A DNA stretch of 64,000 nt from the NCBI GenBank assembly GCA_003956705.1, contig QZCP01000036.1, positions 60,930 to 124,929 on the forward strand. Reading direction: 5' to 3'. Positions 31,131 through 46,357 of this stretch are shown here, piece by piece (positions within the stretch are counted from its first letter, which is position 1; each line of letters starts with the position of its first letter). Below the pieces are notes generated by a model. It was not told where the DNA came from. It saw only the letters and a program-made list of their open reading frames with translations, and ran no database searches. This stretch comes from Brevipalpus yothersi (lineage: Eukaryota > Arthropoda > Arachnida > Trombidiformes > Tenuipalpidae). The position numbers and the translations under genes were made by a program.

Positions 31131-33425
31131 CTAATTGAAGACTGGAAAAAATTGCCCTTGAACTATGAATTTTATTTTTTGACAAAACAAATATCAATTT
31201 GAATATGGAATTCACTTATCTTGAGCAAACAGTACAAGTTTCTTTTTGCGGTTTCCAGTCGAGACTAGCAAAAAAATTCTCAATTCTATTCTATTCTCTG
31301 TTTGACATTTCAAACAATTCCTCCACTCTGTTTCAATATTCTGTTTTTGTGTAAATGTGTGGGAGCTTTAGCCATAATTTAAAATAATGGAATATCTTCT
31401 CAGTCTGTTAGCATTGAGACATTTTCCAAATGTTGAAGCGGAAATTTTTCCATCCTATCTATAACCATCAGTGGAGCGTTTTTGTATCACATCTCAGGAG
31501 GTTACTACCTTTCAAATATGATCTCTAAGACACAGAATAAGCCTGTTTTTCATCATTTAATCCTGCCCACGGATTTTTGGCTACTCATCCACTACTCACA
31601 ATCCTATTTCTTATGGGCTTTCATTTGAGTGCTCAATTTTTTCTTGTTGCTTGCTTTTCGTCAAATATACATCTTGAACACCTTTTTTCCCACCGAAAAT
31701 CTCCAAAAAAAGACTCCTGAAAGTGATCGTCTTTTTTTTGAATGAATTTTGCTGCCTATTTCTGGAAAGGGGAAAGAAAAAGAAAAATAAGAAGTAATTC
31801 CACTTATTCTCAACACTTTTGGGTGATCCTCTGAGTATAAAACTTTTCCAAATCTGATTTATCCAGTAAATGGATGAATTTTCATCGACCATCATCCATT
31901 TCCTGATCATGGACAATTTTGTAAATGAGATGAATCATGAATGAGATGCTTCCAAATTTTGAGGTCTACAATAGAAGCTGAAACCAATTTTCGTTCCATA
32001 AAGTATTCTACTTATGTCCTCATGTTTTTCAATGCATCTCTTCTCTCACCTCCTTCGATAACTTTTTCCCTAAATTCTCATGAGTTCTATATCGTTGAGC
32101 ATTGACAAGCATGAAAGTGCGAGACTCTCAAAGGAATATCATGTGTGTTGAGCTAAAAACGTTCAATCTCAGGTCCTTTTGTTTCAGCAGGAGTAAAAAT
32201 ACTTTCCACTATGTCCGTGAAGATTGATTCTCAATTCATCGTCTAGATTGTTGGCCCAACTGAATCATGGATGATGATTGAATTAGTTGATGATCCATTG
32301 ATCCAAATGAAGCTCTATTCGTTCTATTCTTAGTGAATACTTCGCTCGGTAAACATTGTTGATATCTTCAAGTGAGTTGAATTCACTTCAACTTAACCAT
32401 TTTGTGTATCACGTTTAAGTAAACATCGTGTGTAGAACCATCATTGATTTTCTTGGTTAGTTGAAAAATATCATCATCTTGTCAAATTCTTTTTATTCAC
32501 TGGGAAAGTTCATTTCTCGATTACCATTCACCATTTAATGGCTACCTTCATGAATTCTAAGTACCAATGCAAATGTTTCAAAAAATGTATCAAAAAAAAT
32601 GTTTTTTCTTTGGAGCTAGTATTTTCGAGTATTCTATGCTCATGTCTCTCAGAGTTTTATTGAAAAATTCAAAGAAGACTATCGTAAATGGTTTTCAAGT
32701 GTTAAAATGATAGAATATGTCAGCATCATATGTATTGACTGTTGGGAAAGTTAAGTAACAGGGAAGATCAGCTCAACTGTGTGTGAATATTGCCAGTGCA
32801 CACCCAGATAGACAGAATATATATTCTATCATGATACGAGCAGCATGATTTGTGGATAATATCTTCATTTCGGAATCCCAATTTTTTCCATCATCTGGAT
32901 TGACGCAAGGATTGGTGATCAAGCATCTAGAATAAGGAAGTCATCTAAGTGAGACCACAATCATTAGCTTTACCACATAGAAGATCAATAGATTTGATAT
33001 GGTATTTCGTAATGAATTACCGTAATCATCACTGTCCGAGAAGAGGAAATCATCTGGCCAAAGTATACACAGAACCCAGCTACTGGAAGTGAGCAAAAGT
33101 ATTCCACATGATTTGATTTTTGGATAAAAGAAGTCAATTCATATTCATGCCATACACTCACTTTCGATACGATTTATGCACAGTTCATTCGCTTTATCAT
33201 ATATCGTTCCCTGGATTGACCTAGAATAGACACAAGAATAACCATATTCTTGCCTACTCATAGTCTTTTCTTCTTTCTCATATGGTGTGTGTGTGTGATT
33301 TGCTGAACCAAAACGATTGATATAATCTATTCAAGGTAGAGCTTAGGCATGAAACTATTGTCATCGTCATCCAGTAAACAGTATTATTTTTCGATACCAT
33401 GTCATATTCATTCTATCTATCGTAA
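31131..33425. other. Non-coding stretch, nothing recognised
   Basis: AT-rich sequence without long microsatellites and without a supported open frame. Confidence 0.5.
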
Positions 33426-33704
33426 ATATCTATATATACACAATATCCAACCTCTTTCGGGTTCTTTAATGTGCTGAATTGTGCCCTTTCAACAATAGAA
33501 GGCAATGTATTGTTTGTTTATCCTACTAGAGTTGAATCGAATACACCAATTTTTCTGCCTGATCACGTAGTAATTTCTCTTGATTGTGACCGGAAGTCAT
33601 CCGACTTCAGCAAGAAAAAAATTATTTTCGTCAATTTTGTACACATTCCTGGAGTTTACAAAGACATTTCAAGCATTTCGAGCTTTAAAGAACAGTTAGA
33701 TTGA
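33426..33704 (+). other. Isolated coding-like open frame
   Basis: Ninety-two open codons ending in TGA, with no ATG at the head. It includes VLNCALSTIEGNVLFVYPTR, PIFLPDHVVISLDCDRK and KKIIFVNFVHIPGVYKD. Residue composition is like a folded protein and unlike the surrounding frames. No acceptor, partner exon or family was identified. It may be a fragment of an unrecognised gene or of a decayed mobile element. Confidence 0.25.
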
Positions 33705-36700
33705 TCGTAACATTTGAGAATTGTCAATAATGTGGTAAACGAAATTCACTTAACATCATGAAGAGTTCCTTCATCGATACAAATATAAAAAAAATTTGCA
33801 TTTTCTAGTCTCTCTCTCTCTCTCTCTTGATGCATTTCCAAATGTATACTATTGACTGTGGATATACTGATTCGCCGTCCCTGAATATTTTCCCAGCATA
33901 CTTATAGGTGATGTGGCTCAAATATTTTACGCCTAGTTTCACAAGGTTTCGTTGCATAATATACATTCTCAAAATTTTGAATCTGTTCTATTCATTCCAT
34001 GTAAGTGTACTCAATAGAATCATTCAGAATGTCTGGACTATACTTGTGTTTTGGAGAGAGTGAGACAAACTTCAAGGACTCACCTCTCCTTTTCTCTTTC
34101 GCCTAGACGATTCGCCCATGAAATTGACCACGCAAAACAACAATAGACTCAGATGAAGGGAATTGAAAAGGAATGACAAACCATGGAAAGTAGAAAATTT
34201 GCAGCCCAAGGAATGATACTCATGCGATCTATGCATGCTTGAATACTTACAGTATTCAAGGAATATACCAAAATTTTCTCCTCTCTTTTCTCTTGCTCTT
34301 TAACGTACAGACTCCATATCTTGACGCCTCTTGACTTGGACACGAAAAAAAAATATCTTTCTCTCTCTGTTCTGTTTGGATGCTGAAAATTTTATTCCTT
34401 TCCTTTGAGAAAGTCGAAAAATGATGGAAGAAAATCTATGGATTTTCATCTCCACTTCTTTTTAACTTCATTTTTTTCCCTCTCTTTTTCTCCTCTTCAC
34501 ACTAACTTCCAGTAACAGCAGTGTCTGATGTTTTTGTTCCCATCTATCTGGTATGTGTATAGTTCAAATCTTGCACCAGGCGTGTGTGCCTCTTCATGTT
34601 GCTCATTTTCCATTGGAATAGGGAAAATCTATCCTGACAAGTGAGAATGATGAGTGTATACGTATTGACAAAAATTCTACCAAGTTGAGGAGAAAAATCT
34701 TTCTTTCACTCGATTGGGTCAAAGACAATGCTACCGGTGAATATCGACCATGAACTGGAAAGAGAATATTTCCAAGGAAATTTTCACTTTGATGATCGTC
34801 TCCATGAAATAACTAAGCAAGTATCTGCCTAGATCTATGGGAAATATTTTTATCTTTTCGAGGCTCTTCTTATGCCTCTGTTGGAGTATTGAATTTCCAG
34901 AAGCAACAGTCTGATGAAGATTCATTTCGGCAAAATAAGGAATCAGCTAGATAATAACTTGCAATCAATCCAATTGCTTTGCTTCTATCGATGTTGCTTA
35001 GTAAAATTCAGAACGGAAGACTCTATTGTCTAAATAATTGTCCAGATTGACCATCGGAAGCAGAATTGAGATGGAAATAAACAGTTTGGCCTACTTTTGG
35101 ACACATCCAATGTTCATCAGATTCTGTATTGATCACTGCCAGACAGATATAGTATTTTTTGTTTTTTCTTTTACTATGATCTCATATAAGATGCACCAAA
35201 TCATTACAATAAAATGAGATCTGACGCTGCTGAACGTTTCCGTAAGATATTCAAATTTTTTTTTCGTGTGGACACTTTTCATCTTTTATGCACCATTCAA
35301 TTTGAGCCTGGAATCGAGTCAAATTGTGTCAAATAAGGGTAAGAGCTTGCTATCAATCTCATGATATATGGAATTCAATATTTATCACTCAGATCTTCTA
35401 GACAGTATTCAAGCATTGACAACCTCAGATTATTACCACGATATATGCACAGCAATTCCTCTTCTTCAGCCAATCTTGCATTCAAATTTGTTCAACTATA
35501 CACCCTAGAGTCAAAATATGCTGTTATGATCATAATATCTAATCAAAGGAAGATTCTCCGCTTGAGTGGAGATTTTGCTTATCTGGCACATAAATTGTAT
35601 GAAAACTTTCTCAGATACGCATACCTTGAGCATTAACATCATTTGCTATACTTCAAGCTACATTATGTATCATAAACGAAGTGAATTTCTTACTCAATCT
35701 ATTTCAAGAATTCTTGTTGGAACCAGGTTGACTGGGTTGATTATTACAATAGATATGTATTCATTAAAAGCTCCCAGATTGAGACCCAGCTACATAGCTG
35801 TATGAATATGAAGAAGAAAGATTGTGATCATGAGCATCAACTAGAGCTTATTGCAATCATCTGTTTGGATATTTTTTTACGGAAGCAATTTGTGAAGAAT
35901 GAGAGGATCCAGTCATGAGTGAATTCAGATTCTCTCAGAGTCTTTCACTAAATTGACTCATAATATTCTTCACCAGATTAGAGCTCAAGATGTTGTGAAT
36001 TATTTTGCTGCTACAATATATTGTTGCCACAGCATACACGACTACTTAGGATGACTTTTGCCATCCTAATTAGTTGATAAAAAGAGTGGGAGCAAAAATT
36101 CTTCTACTGAGTAATAGTAAGTTGCTAGTAATCGTGACAAACAGTAACAAAAACAGATTCACGATATCAACCTTACAATTGTGAGGGTCAAAATGATTAT
36201 GATATAGGCCCCATGTGATGGGAGATGATATTCTTAGATGATGCAAACAAATATCATACATGGGAATCAAGAATCCGGTAAAGAAAGAGAAAGAGGAAAG
36301 CTCTGATGATACTCATGTAACAGTAATTCATTTTGTCGACCTTAATGAGCCCATGATAACAAGAGAGACAGTTTTTCCCTTTATATATATATTCAATTGC
36401 TGGGAATACTTCTATTTTGCCCACGAGAAACACTTTATCCAAGTTTGCTTTGAAACGATTCATTTTTGCAAAGAAAATTTGTGCCTCTTCACGCTCATTT
36501 ACGTTCAGCTCACATCTTCATCTCTGCTTGACGTTTTTTTCCTTTTTTTTCTTCTTCGCTTTCTTTCATCATCATCTCCAGCATCCATGAAGCATCTTCT
36601 TCTTATTCACATGCTTTACCCTTTAACCAGTGTGGGTATATCAGATTTTCTGTGTTATGTGGATTTTTTCCTCTCTTTCCCATCTCCGGAAACTAAGCTC

Positions 36701-38415
36701 ATTCTTAACCCTTTTGTGTTTATTTCCCTCGATTTCCTTCAGTTTTTTTACTCTATTCTCTATTCTCTATTCTCTAGTCTTTCTCTCTATTTCTCTTTCT
36801 CTTCTCTTTTGCCAATATGTGAGTAGATTTACTGGCTCTGTGAACTGAAGAACAGGAACATATTCGCGCTAAGTTGGTCAGCCCATGAGATTTCATTTAT
36901 ATATAACAGTTCATATGGTGGGTGGAATGAAGAATCGCATGCAATGATCGCCAACATTTTCACTATTGAATTGGGAAATGCTACTTGATTCCTCATGGAG
37001 ATACTAATGGTCATGATCATTGATTTCAAGTGCAAGGAGAGAGGAAGAAAGCTCTTTGTTCATACACCTTACAGTGTTCATTGAATACCAATATCGAAGA
37101 AAGCGAGAGAGAGAGAGAGGAAAAGAAAGTTTCATGTCCAGAATATGGTAGACTGTTCGGTTACCATTGATCCATAAAACAATTCTTTGCTCCACAATTT
37201 CGATGTTTATAAGTGCAAAGGAACTATTATTTTTTTTCATTCACTTAAGCTTTAAGATGTCCCGTTATATATAGCCGAGAATTTGGCAATAAATGGCCTT
37301 CTAATTCCATCAAACAGAGAAAGAGAGAAGGACCAAGTCACGATACATTTTATATGCGTATTGTTCATCTGAAGAGAGAGTAGTTGAGTTAATCAAGTGT
37401 GTTTTTTGATTCAAAGCCTATCAACTATTGATCTTTGATGATTATGTTGAGTCTATTCATTCAACTGTATCCGCAATCGGCAACTCTTAGTGTTGGAAAA
37501 AAAGATGGTTTAAAGAAGGCAAATAGCAATTATACCATGTTAAAATTATGACAAATATGTCATCGTTAGCAAGTGGTAACAGTCGATTTGATCATAATAT
37601 ACTAAAAATCAGCTAAACGTAATGATGATGAGATGCTTTCTTGTGTTCAAGTGGCCATCATAGCATGATGCATTTGCATGCCAAATGGAAATCAAATTTG
37701 ATCACTTGATCAGATGAATGGGTGAGCAGTAAACCGTTATCAAGTGTTGAGGTGATTTGCATATTGGCCCGAATGTAGGGCTCCCTGTGGATTGGTGAGA
37801 ATCAAAAATCTACTCTTGCTAATTGTTTTCCTTTTTGCATTCTTTCTCTATTCTCACGAATCTATCAAGTGATCTACATCAACGGTCGATTAGCATCAAG
37901 TCACGAAAACTATGCAAAATCCTGGTTAAAATATTCAACAGCTCACTGATTTTCAACTCTTCTCCCAAATACCCTCGGTAAAGTGAAAGGGAATGGAAAA
38001 AATCCTCACCAAATATTCCATAAAAATTGCTCACCAATTGTTGTCACACCTAAAATGAGCTCATTTTGTGATGTTATCATCATCACATTTTGAAAATCTT
38101 TTCATGTGAAAAGTTGGCGCTGATATCATGTGTGTGTGTTTGTTTGCGTGGATAAATCTTTGATATCCTTTTCCCAAAAATAACTACCATGAAAACGATT
38201 TAAACGGAAATTTTGGCCAAGTTTCTCCTCAAGAAAAAGAAAAAGTTTTGAGTATTCTTCATTTTTCTCAATTTTTTCCGTTTCACCCGGAAGATCAGGT
38301 ATCTTCATGATAATCGATTTTCTCTCTTTCTTTTTTAATGGAGCTGATCATTGGTGAAGTGGAAAAGAAAGATGATCTTCTGGGCTTGTCTGATTATTGC
38401 ACCTCGAACGATCGA

Positions 38416-38416
38416 A

Positions 38417-38461
<45 letters not shown>
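38416..38461. repeat. (GA)n tract
   Basis: GA tract with one GAAA interruption; a shorter CT tract follows at about 38562-38586. Confidence 0.93.
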
Positions 38462-38465
<4 letters not shown>

Positions 38466-39951
38466 GATGCTCGACATGGCTAGTAGGGAAGAAAATTTGA
38501 TATCGAAATGATCATCCACCAATCTGGACTATGTAGTGACCATTTTCTAGGGCAACAATATCTTTCTCTCTCTCTCTCTCTCTCTCGCTTTATGATCTAT
38601 GGAAGTTATGCACGTTTTTGCTCGAAGAAGAATAATGATGAAACAGAGCAATTGACATATCTTACTTCAGCTTCTCAATCCAGATGACAAAAATGCTCTA
38701 CATTTGATCATACCGATCGTATTTCATTTGGGTGCCTCTGAGAATTGTTGTTTCTGTCCTCATTCACTTTTCTTTTCCCAAATTTCTTTGCACCCACAGA
38801 TTTGCACAAAGAGACTGTTTGAATCAAGAATAATTTGCTATTTTTTGAAAAATTAAGAATCAATGCTAGCTTGACAAAAAAAACTTGTGAATTTGAGTGA
38901 ACATTTTCATTTGACGCAAGAATTTTTTTTGCAATTCAAAAAATTCATTCATAAAATAATCTAAAATTATGCATGAAAGAAAAGATCTTCTCTTTTTTAC
39001 TCGAGTATTTCAGTTATGTACCCAAAATTGGCCCTTTTCTCATTATCAGTTTTCCCATGAGACTTTAAGGGTATGAAATTAATCTTCCACTCAATTTCAA
39101 TAAGAAAAAGAAAAGGAACTTTCAAAAACAGTTTCCCATTTCGGAAGTGATAATTAGATGTGATGATGATATTGCACTGTGTTTTATCTGATGAATTTCA
39201 ACTGACAAAAGAGTTAATAATAAGTGATTCCAGGAAGTATTCTTTTCCACTCAGTTGACATTTGTAAATTATTCACCCATTTCCTTTATCACTCCCACTT
39301 AAAGTCCCTTTTCCCAATTTCTCTGGAAAATCTCGTTCTTATCGGGCAATCAACGGTAAATCGTTACAGTGGAAAGTAAAAAGCAATGACCTATCCATGA
39401 AGTGAAATATTGAGTACAGTGTAGATCTCGAGAGAAAATTTTTCAAACAACAAAAACACACAGACATTTGAATAACTGGACTATATACATGATGATTTTG
39501 CTGTACATTTCACATTACTGATATCATTTCCAAATATTCTGGGTTTCCCAGCGAAAGAATCGAGTGGCTTTCAGAAGGGAGAGATTGGAATTAATGACTC
39601 GAAGGTGAATCGATATCTCGATCATGAGAGGATCCATTCTCATGTCTACTAGTCTCTTTTACCCACTTTATTGGCAAAATAGTTCCTCTATTCACCAACT
39701 TAAACGAATCTAGTAGAATGTTTTCCAAAGATCGTTTCGACGAAATGAAGGAACAGATATACATATATCTATCTATTCATGGTGAAAGTTTCGCCATGAA
39801 TAAACTTCTTCTCTCTCTCTCCCTTTTTCCCAGATAAGCCAACATTTCATCACAGCTCATCAATGATGAACATTCCGATCTCAGCAGAAAAGTAGAAGAA
39901 AAAGAATATAATGCAAAGAGTAAACAATAATGCCTGAAGAAAGATTGGCCA

Positions 39952-39953
<2 letters not shown>

Positions 39954-40029
<76 letters not shown>
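39954..40029. repeat. (GA)n microsatellite, left side of gap
   Basis: Perfect GA for about 76 bases up to the N run. Confidence 0.98.
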
Positions 40030-40214
40030 NNNNNNNNNNNNNNNNNNNNNNNNNNNNNNNNNNNNNNNNNNNNNNNNNNNNNNNNNNNNNNNNNNNNNNN
40101 NNNNNNNNNNNNNNNNNNNNNNNNNNNNNNNNNNNNNNNNNNNNNNNNNNNNNNNNNNNNNNNNNNNNNNNNNNNNNNNNNNNNNNNNNNNNNNNNNNNN
40201 NNNNNNNNNNNNNN
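40030..40214. other. Assembly gap (185 N)
   Basis: N run with GA repeat on both sides, so the gap is most simply an unresolved longer GA tract. Confidence 1.

Positions 40215-40251
<37 letters not shown>
40215..40251. repeat. (GA)n microsatellite, right side of gap
   Basis: Continuation of the GA tract in the same orientation after the gap. Confidence 0.97.
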
Positions 40252-40253
<2 letters not shown>

Positions 40254-42273
40254 TGAGAAACAAAACAGTTTTATTTGGTGGAAAACATTGTGCAAGATAA
40301 AATCAAGAGTTAAATTCGATCCGATTATAGCCAATGCATTTGGATTCTCAAAGTTCACAGCTTTTCTGTTACACTTTATTGACTATACATACACATACAC
40401 AATGGTTATATTTATACCGTTATTGGATTGATATCTTTGTGAGTTGGTGTATTCACAATGGTCTATTTGAAGAGCCCAGATTGGTAGGGAAGGGAGAGAT
40501 GGGAAAAAATCTGGATAAAAATTCTGAATGATCGAGGGGATAACTGTGGAGGTGGATTCAAATGGTGGAAAAAGAATAAGGAGATAGATGGATAGAATGA
40601 TGATGATTGCTGCCCAGCGGGTAGATTGATTCAACACAATGAAGAAATACTAGAGAGAGATAGAGAAGAGGAGGAGAGGAGGAGAGATGAGCATGAAAGT
40701 ATCTGCTTTTGGGAGGCAAAGTGAATCATCATCATTTGAAAGATGCTGACACGGATGGATACGAGTAGATCTTTTTCAAATCTTTTAACATTTCTTTCTC
40801 TTCTCTTTTTCTCAAACATGGAAGCATAGAATCGATTGGAATAGATGGATAACAAGATGGGTTGAGATGATCATCATGAAGAGAGAGAGAGAGAAAATTT
40901 CACACAGCCATGGCAAGGGATAGAAATTCTCATCTCATCGAAATAGAAGAGAGAAAGTTGATTAGCATTGAGAGTGATTTTCATTGTGATGGCTTGAATT
41001 TTTATCGTTGAATACTCATTCTTCATGCTTGATGAGTTTATCATACTCACATCGTTGATGTGCTTCTATACAATATATATGATGGAAGAGGGAGAAAATT
41101 CTGAGATAATGTTAAAAAAACTGAGTTCGAGAGAGAGAGAGAACTGCCATTGAAATCGATGCAGAAATGAATTATCTATACAAAGCGATGGGAAGACTAA
41201 TTTAATGGCTCATAGTTAATTCACTCAGGTCTGTGAAAGTGTGTGTGTATATGGGAAGAAGAGAAGAGAAAAGAAGGAAAGAGTTAGAATAGAAGGACAA
41301 AGCGATGAAACACAAAAAAATATATAAATAATAGTTCCCCCATGAGAATAATTCGAATCGAAGAATGAGATAGCGATGAAGTAAAGTGAAGTGAAAGAAA
41401 AAGAGAGATAGAAATAAGAAGCAATATAAGATATTATCATTCTGATAACCATAAAAAATGGCATCGATATATTGGCTGGATGGGCAAATGAGTCTGAACA
41501 TTTTCTCTCTCAGGTCGATGGATTCTTGAAGGTCATGGAAAAGGTTTCCTCCAAACCTTGGAATAGCAGGAATACTTTCATGGTTAAACAAACAAATCGA
41601 ACAGAACCCAATTGAGTTTTGATTTCTTCATCAATTTTCACACACATAGAGCATAATTCAGAATTCATCAATAATTCGTAATGCAATTGGAAGGTTACTG
41701 AATTAATAACAATCGAAAGAATCAAGAGAGTGACTGAAAAATATTCTCCATACTCATGTCGGTGATAATGATCATTATTATTATTATTATAGCTTGTTAG
41801 TGAATCGATGAGTATTCAAGGATCGTTTGTATTTGAACATCGTTAAGCCGCAAACATGATGTCAAGAGAGGAAGTTTTTTCTTCACTTGCTCTTGACTCA
41901 AATCACTTAACAGTTGAAGTGTGTTCTTATGAAACGCTGAATAGATCATTCTAGGAGAATCCATGTCCAGTATTTCTCTTTGTATATCAGAATGAAAAGA
42001 TTAGTCAATGCAAAGCTTTTGAAATGGATTGAACAATGAAAATAAAGTGGTCATCTTGCCAATTGGATATAAGATTTTTGTCCAACAATGCACCATTCGA
42101 CAATAATTTTGCCCTGAGGTATACTTCACTACAATCCAATGGACACAGATCGGTATACAGTTTCCATCATCATCATGGAATTTTATTTTCGCTTGTGATT
42201 CTGGAGTTCTTTTTCTGGCATCCATTCTTCTTTTTGGAAAGCTTCCCCATCAAATCGAATGGTATTTGCTAGG

Positions 42274-42274
<1 letters not shown>

Positions 42275-42329
<55 letters not shown>
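42275..42329. repeat. (CT)n microsatellite
   Basis: Perfect CT tract of about 54 bases. Confidence 0.97.
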
Positions 42330-42333
<4 letters not shown>

Positions 42334-45300
42334 CTTCTATCTGGAGCAAGAATGATGCAGGATTTCATCGCTCCCTTTGAGAAAGAGGCTCGATTTGCAC
42401 CATCATTTAAGCTGCTCTTCTCATCCCATTTAACACACTTCTTGACTATTGGATTGAGAAAAGAGAGAGAGAAAGCGAAAAGTTTTATTCTATTTTGATT
42501 GATTTTAAAGAGGCCCATCAAAAAAGTTTACTCAGACAATTTTCTGATGTTGTTATTGATACTGAATTTTTATATACGAGAAAACAATTTTCCAACACTG
42601 ACAATCACTTGGCTTGTGAGTTTTAGATATTCTCCTGGTATATATATGTTCATCTATTTGATGAACCAATTTAAATTCAGCCATTCTAATCTAGATTGAA
42701 TGAAACTGCTTTTTGGAAAAAGGTTCGATTTATGGAGAATTTTTCTCCTTCTCTTCATATTGGTCATAATTTCCGCTATTGGCTTCTAATACAAAAATGT
42801 AATTCAAATAATTTGGAAAATTTCACCATTCAAACTGATTCCCTACTACTAAAGACCGTGGACGTAGAGCCTTCCATGGTCTCCTTCCGTGGAACACATT
42901 TTAATTCTTTTCTCACCGAAACAAACGAAAATGAAAGAAAACTTTGATGGAATGATCCTTTTTTTCTTTTAGAGAGAAGTTTGTCTTTTCACATTTTCCT
43001 CACTTTTTTTTGAAAATTTGAAAATTTTCAGAATATGAAGTGTGTTTGTAGTGCAAATCAGAATCTTATTGAGCCACTATTTTTGCTTCCTCAGCTTGAC
43101 AAACAGTATACATTTCTGGGCAAATCCCATTCACAGAATGAGTTTCCTTTTGTGCATATATAAAATTCAGTATATCGTTTCCAATCTGTTAGAACTGTTA
43201 GAACTGCTTTCTCAAAGCAACTACCGTTACTTTCTTCTTTCTCTGTCTCTCTTCCTTTGACAATCTCAATATTTTTTCTCAACACACTTTCTCTAAATCG
43301 AATTGGATGCACCCGAGCATGGGTTAGACACCTTTTTTTCCAATATATTCCAAGTGAATACAGTGTCTTTCTTTATTAGCTTTTTTTCGCTGTTTGATTT
43401 TCTTCACCTCCTTTCAAATCATATTCATTGTCTCATATCTTGCACCTTTTGCAAATTCTCCGATAGAGAGGATTCTGACTGATGATGTTGGAAAAATTTT
43501 CACGCACCAAAGAATAGAATAAAAATACTTTTCTTATTTACTCAAGTACTCAGCATACATGTACTACAGTAGTGGACAATTGAATAGTGTTATTTGTGAT
43601 ATAATGTATCTTGAGATGCTCAAATCAACATGAAAGAACGAATTTCAATTCATGAATCAAAGATACGATACTTTGGCTCTCAAATTTTTTTTCTCCAAAT
43701 TTCAAGTAGACAGTGTACTTGAGAAAAATCAGAAAAACCTCTTCACTCAGAATTTTGGGACAAGAATTTCAATTGATGCATTTGCTTGGTTTCTATTCCT
43801 CTTTCTATGTCTGTTTCTTTTTCTCTGTCTCTCACACACAAATACACAGACACTCACAATCTTCCATTCTGAGACTAGATGAGATGAACAAATATCAGCT
43901 CAGTGAACCAGTTAAATGGATGATCATCGAAGATGAATCACTCCTCAGATACGACAGTTTGTTCCTTGTCTCTATTGGAGTGAAAAGTATTCTCTTGCTA
44001 GATGGACTCTCTCTCGCTTGCTCTCTGTTTTCCATGAGAATTGAGATTCCTCCAGATTCTTTTTCATGTTACTCTTTTCTCGAGCCACTTTCTCTCTCTC
44101 TCTCTTTCTCCTCTTTGATCCTCCCCATGTGTGTACATCATGTGTTGTCCCATGAATTAGTCTACCGTTTACATTCCTTGTCGTTGAAGCCTCAAGCGAA
44201 ATTCTATCTTCAACTAGTTTTATTCCATCCTCACCAGCCTTGATGATGATAATCATTGAAACGTTTATGTTCAACACAGAGCATAGCAACATGGCAAGCA
44301 TGTGTGTGTATACGGAGTTTGGAACCTCTCAAGGGAAGTAAAAACAAATCAGCATAAAGTGATAGACAGAAAAGATTAGGGACTAGTTAACTATCACAAG
44401 GCATTTAATGTGTGTTAGCAAATCCATTGGGAGAAGATGAAGATAGCATTAATTACTGACAACTCATTTCTCAGGCTCCAAAATCTCGCATCTGTGATGC
44501 TGAATATTGATCACATTCGATTTTGGAAGCTACATGCTGAACGAAATACGTGGAATGTAGTTTGTAATTTGGGAAAAAATTTATCGTTAACATGTTGATT
44601 TTTCCATGAGAGAAGAGTTGAATTTAGATTTTGGATATTATTAGCCAACAGTATTTGGTTCTCAGTGGTTTAAATTCTCCGAAGATCTGAATTTTCGTAC
44701 AATATCAATATACTGGATTGATTGGAGTAGATTGATGATTTCATTAATCGATTCATTGGAGTGATATCAAGTTCACTTAAATTGCGATGTTGTTTTGTTC
44801 CAAATCTTACAAATTGATCAAATCTATCATAAAATTTGTGAGAAATTTCAATCATGACCATGAACCTAAATATGGGTTCGTTTTAGAGCCTATGAGATGC
44901 TAGAGAGGTTTATGTGACCTTCAAGCTGTTTGTGACTAGATGAGTATGGTTGAACAATTGGTTTCGATTTAGATTCATTTTGAATGATCTTGAACTTTTC
45001 GGACAAAATGGGACAGTCCAAGTGGCGGGAAAACTGATCTGCTTCCAAGTGAAGTGAAGTGGATTTCGGTGAAGAACACAAGAAGAAACACTGGATACAG
45101 AAAGATTAATCACTGTCATGAGAGCATCCTCTGGAAGATAATTATCTAGTTATCTGATATATCATCTGGATTCCTTTCTTCCAACCCATCTGATATCGAA
45201 TTACATCTAGAGTTACATGGGGATGAGAATTTTTCTCTCTGAAAGATATAAAATTGGGAAGAAACTGAAAGAGAAATTTTTTTCTCTCCCAGCCAGTTCA

Positions 45301-46304
45301 TGACCTTTTCATAGAATCGAGTGAAGAAAAAATTGATATCAAGTCCAAGGAAGATGAAAAATTGTCAAAAAAATCAAAAAAATTTAATTGAATTTTTATC
45401 ATAATCAGCAAAAATTTTTTGAACCCAGAAAAGTAGATCATTAAAAGTGAAAAATGATTTACTTTGCTTCAAACCAATTCTATTGATAAAGTGATGAGAG
45501 CGGCAAAAAAATCAGAGTCCATCTTGTTATCTTCATTCAGCTGTTAGCCATTTGGCTTGTAAACTGTCCATCATAATCTTCTTTGCTCATCTTCCAAATA
45601 GCCAAGTTATAGTGGATTAATAAACGTAAAGATGGTATATTTGTGCGATGTTGTATCACTATTTCTTCCATGAGAGGAAGATGATATCATGAACACTGGT
45701 TCTGTATTGTGTGTATGTGTGTGTATGAGCCTCATGGATAGATAGAGAATAGTATGGCCAATAATATCGGACTAAAGATAGTGAATTTCCTGGTCTTGAT
45801 AGTTAGGATTAATGGTGAATCTTGTTTGTATGGTACCATAATGTTTGGCAAAAGAAATGAGGCAAGATAGTAGGGAGAAGATGCTCGAAAGATAAAGAGA
45901 ACGGAAGAGAGAGAGAGAGAGAGAGAGCTGTTTTTGATCATTAATTAGTTATGCTTTTGACCGCACACACATAAATATACCGTGGCTGGGGTAACATAGT
46001 CATAGGAAATCTATTCACAGAGAGATGATAGCATTAAAAAGATGAAGAAAGGCTGGAGGACTGGAAAAACTGTTCGAATAGATTTGATGAAGACTGTGTG
46101 TGTGTGTGTTTGTTTGTTGATGCAGTATATTCACATAGGAAGAAGAGTATTGTTGTGGTCATCGACTTTTTCCCACATTCTTCGGGTGGTTGATGCACAC
46201 ACATTTTTTTCTTCTCTTCTTCGTCAACCCCTAGGATCTGGTGGAAAAGGCTTTATGAGCAAATACTAGTGCTGGTCAAGATCGAGATGAGAAACAGAAA
46301 GAGA

Positions 46305-46311
<7 letters not shown>

Positions 46312-46354
<43 letters not shown>
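46312..46354. repeat. (GA)n microsatellite
   Basis: Perfect GA tract of about 42 bases after a GAAA-type run. Confidence 0.97.
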
Positions 46355-46357
<3 letters not shown>

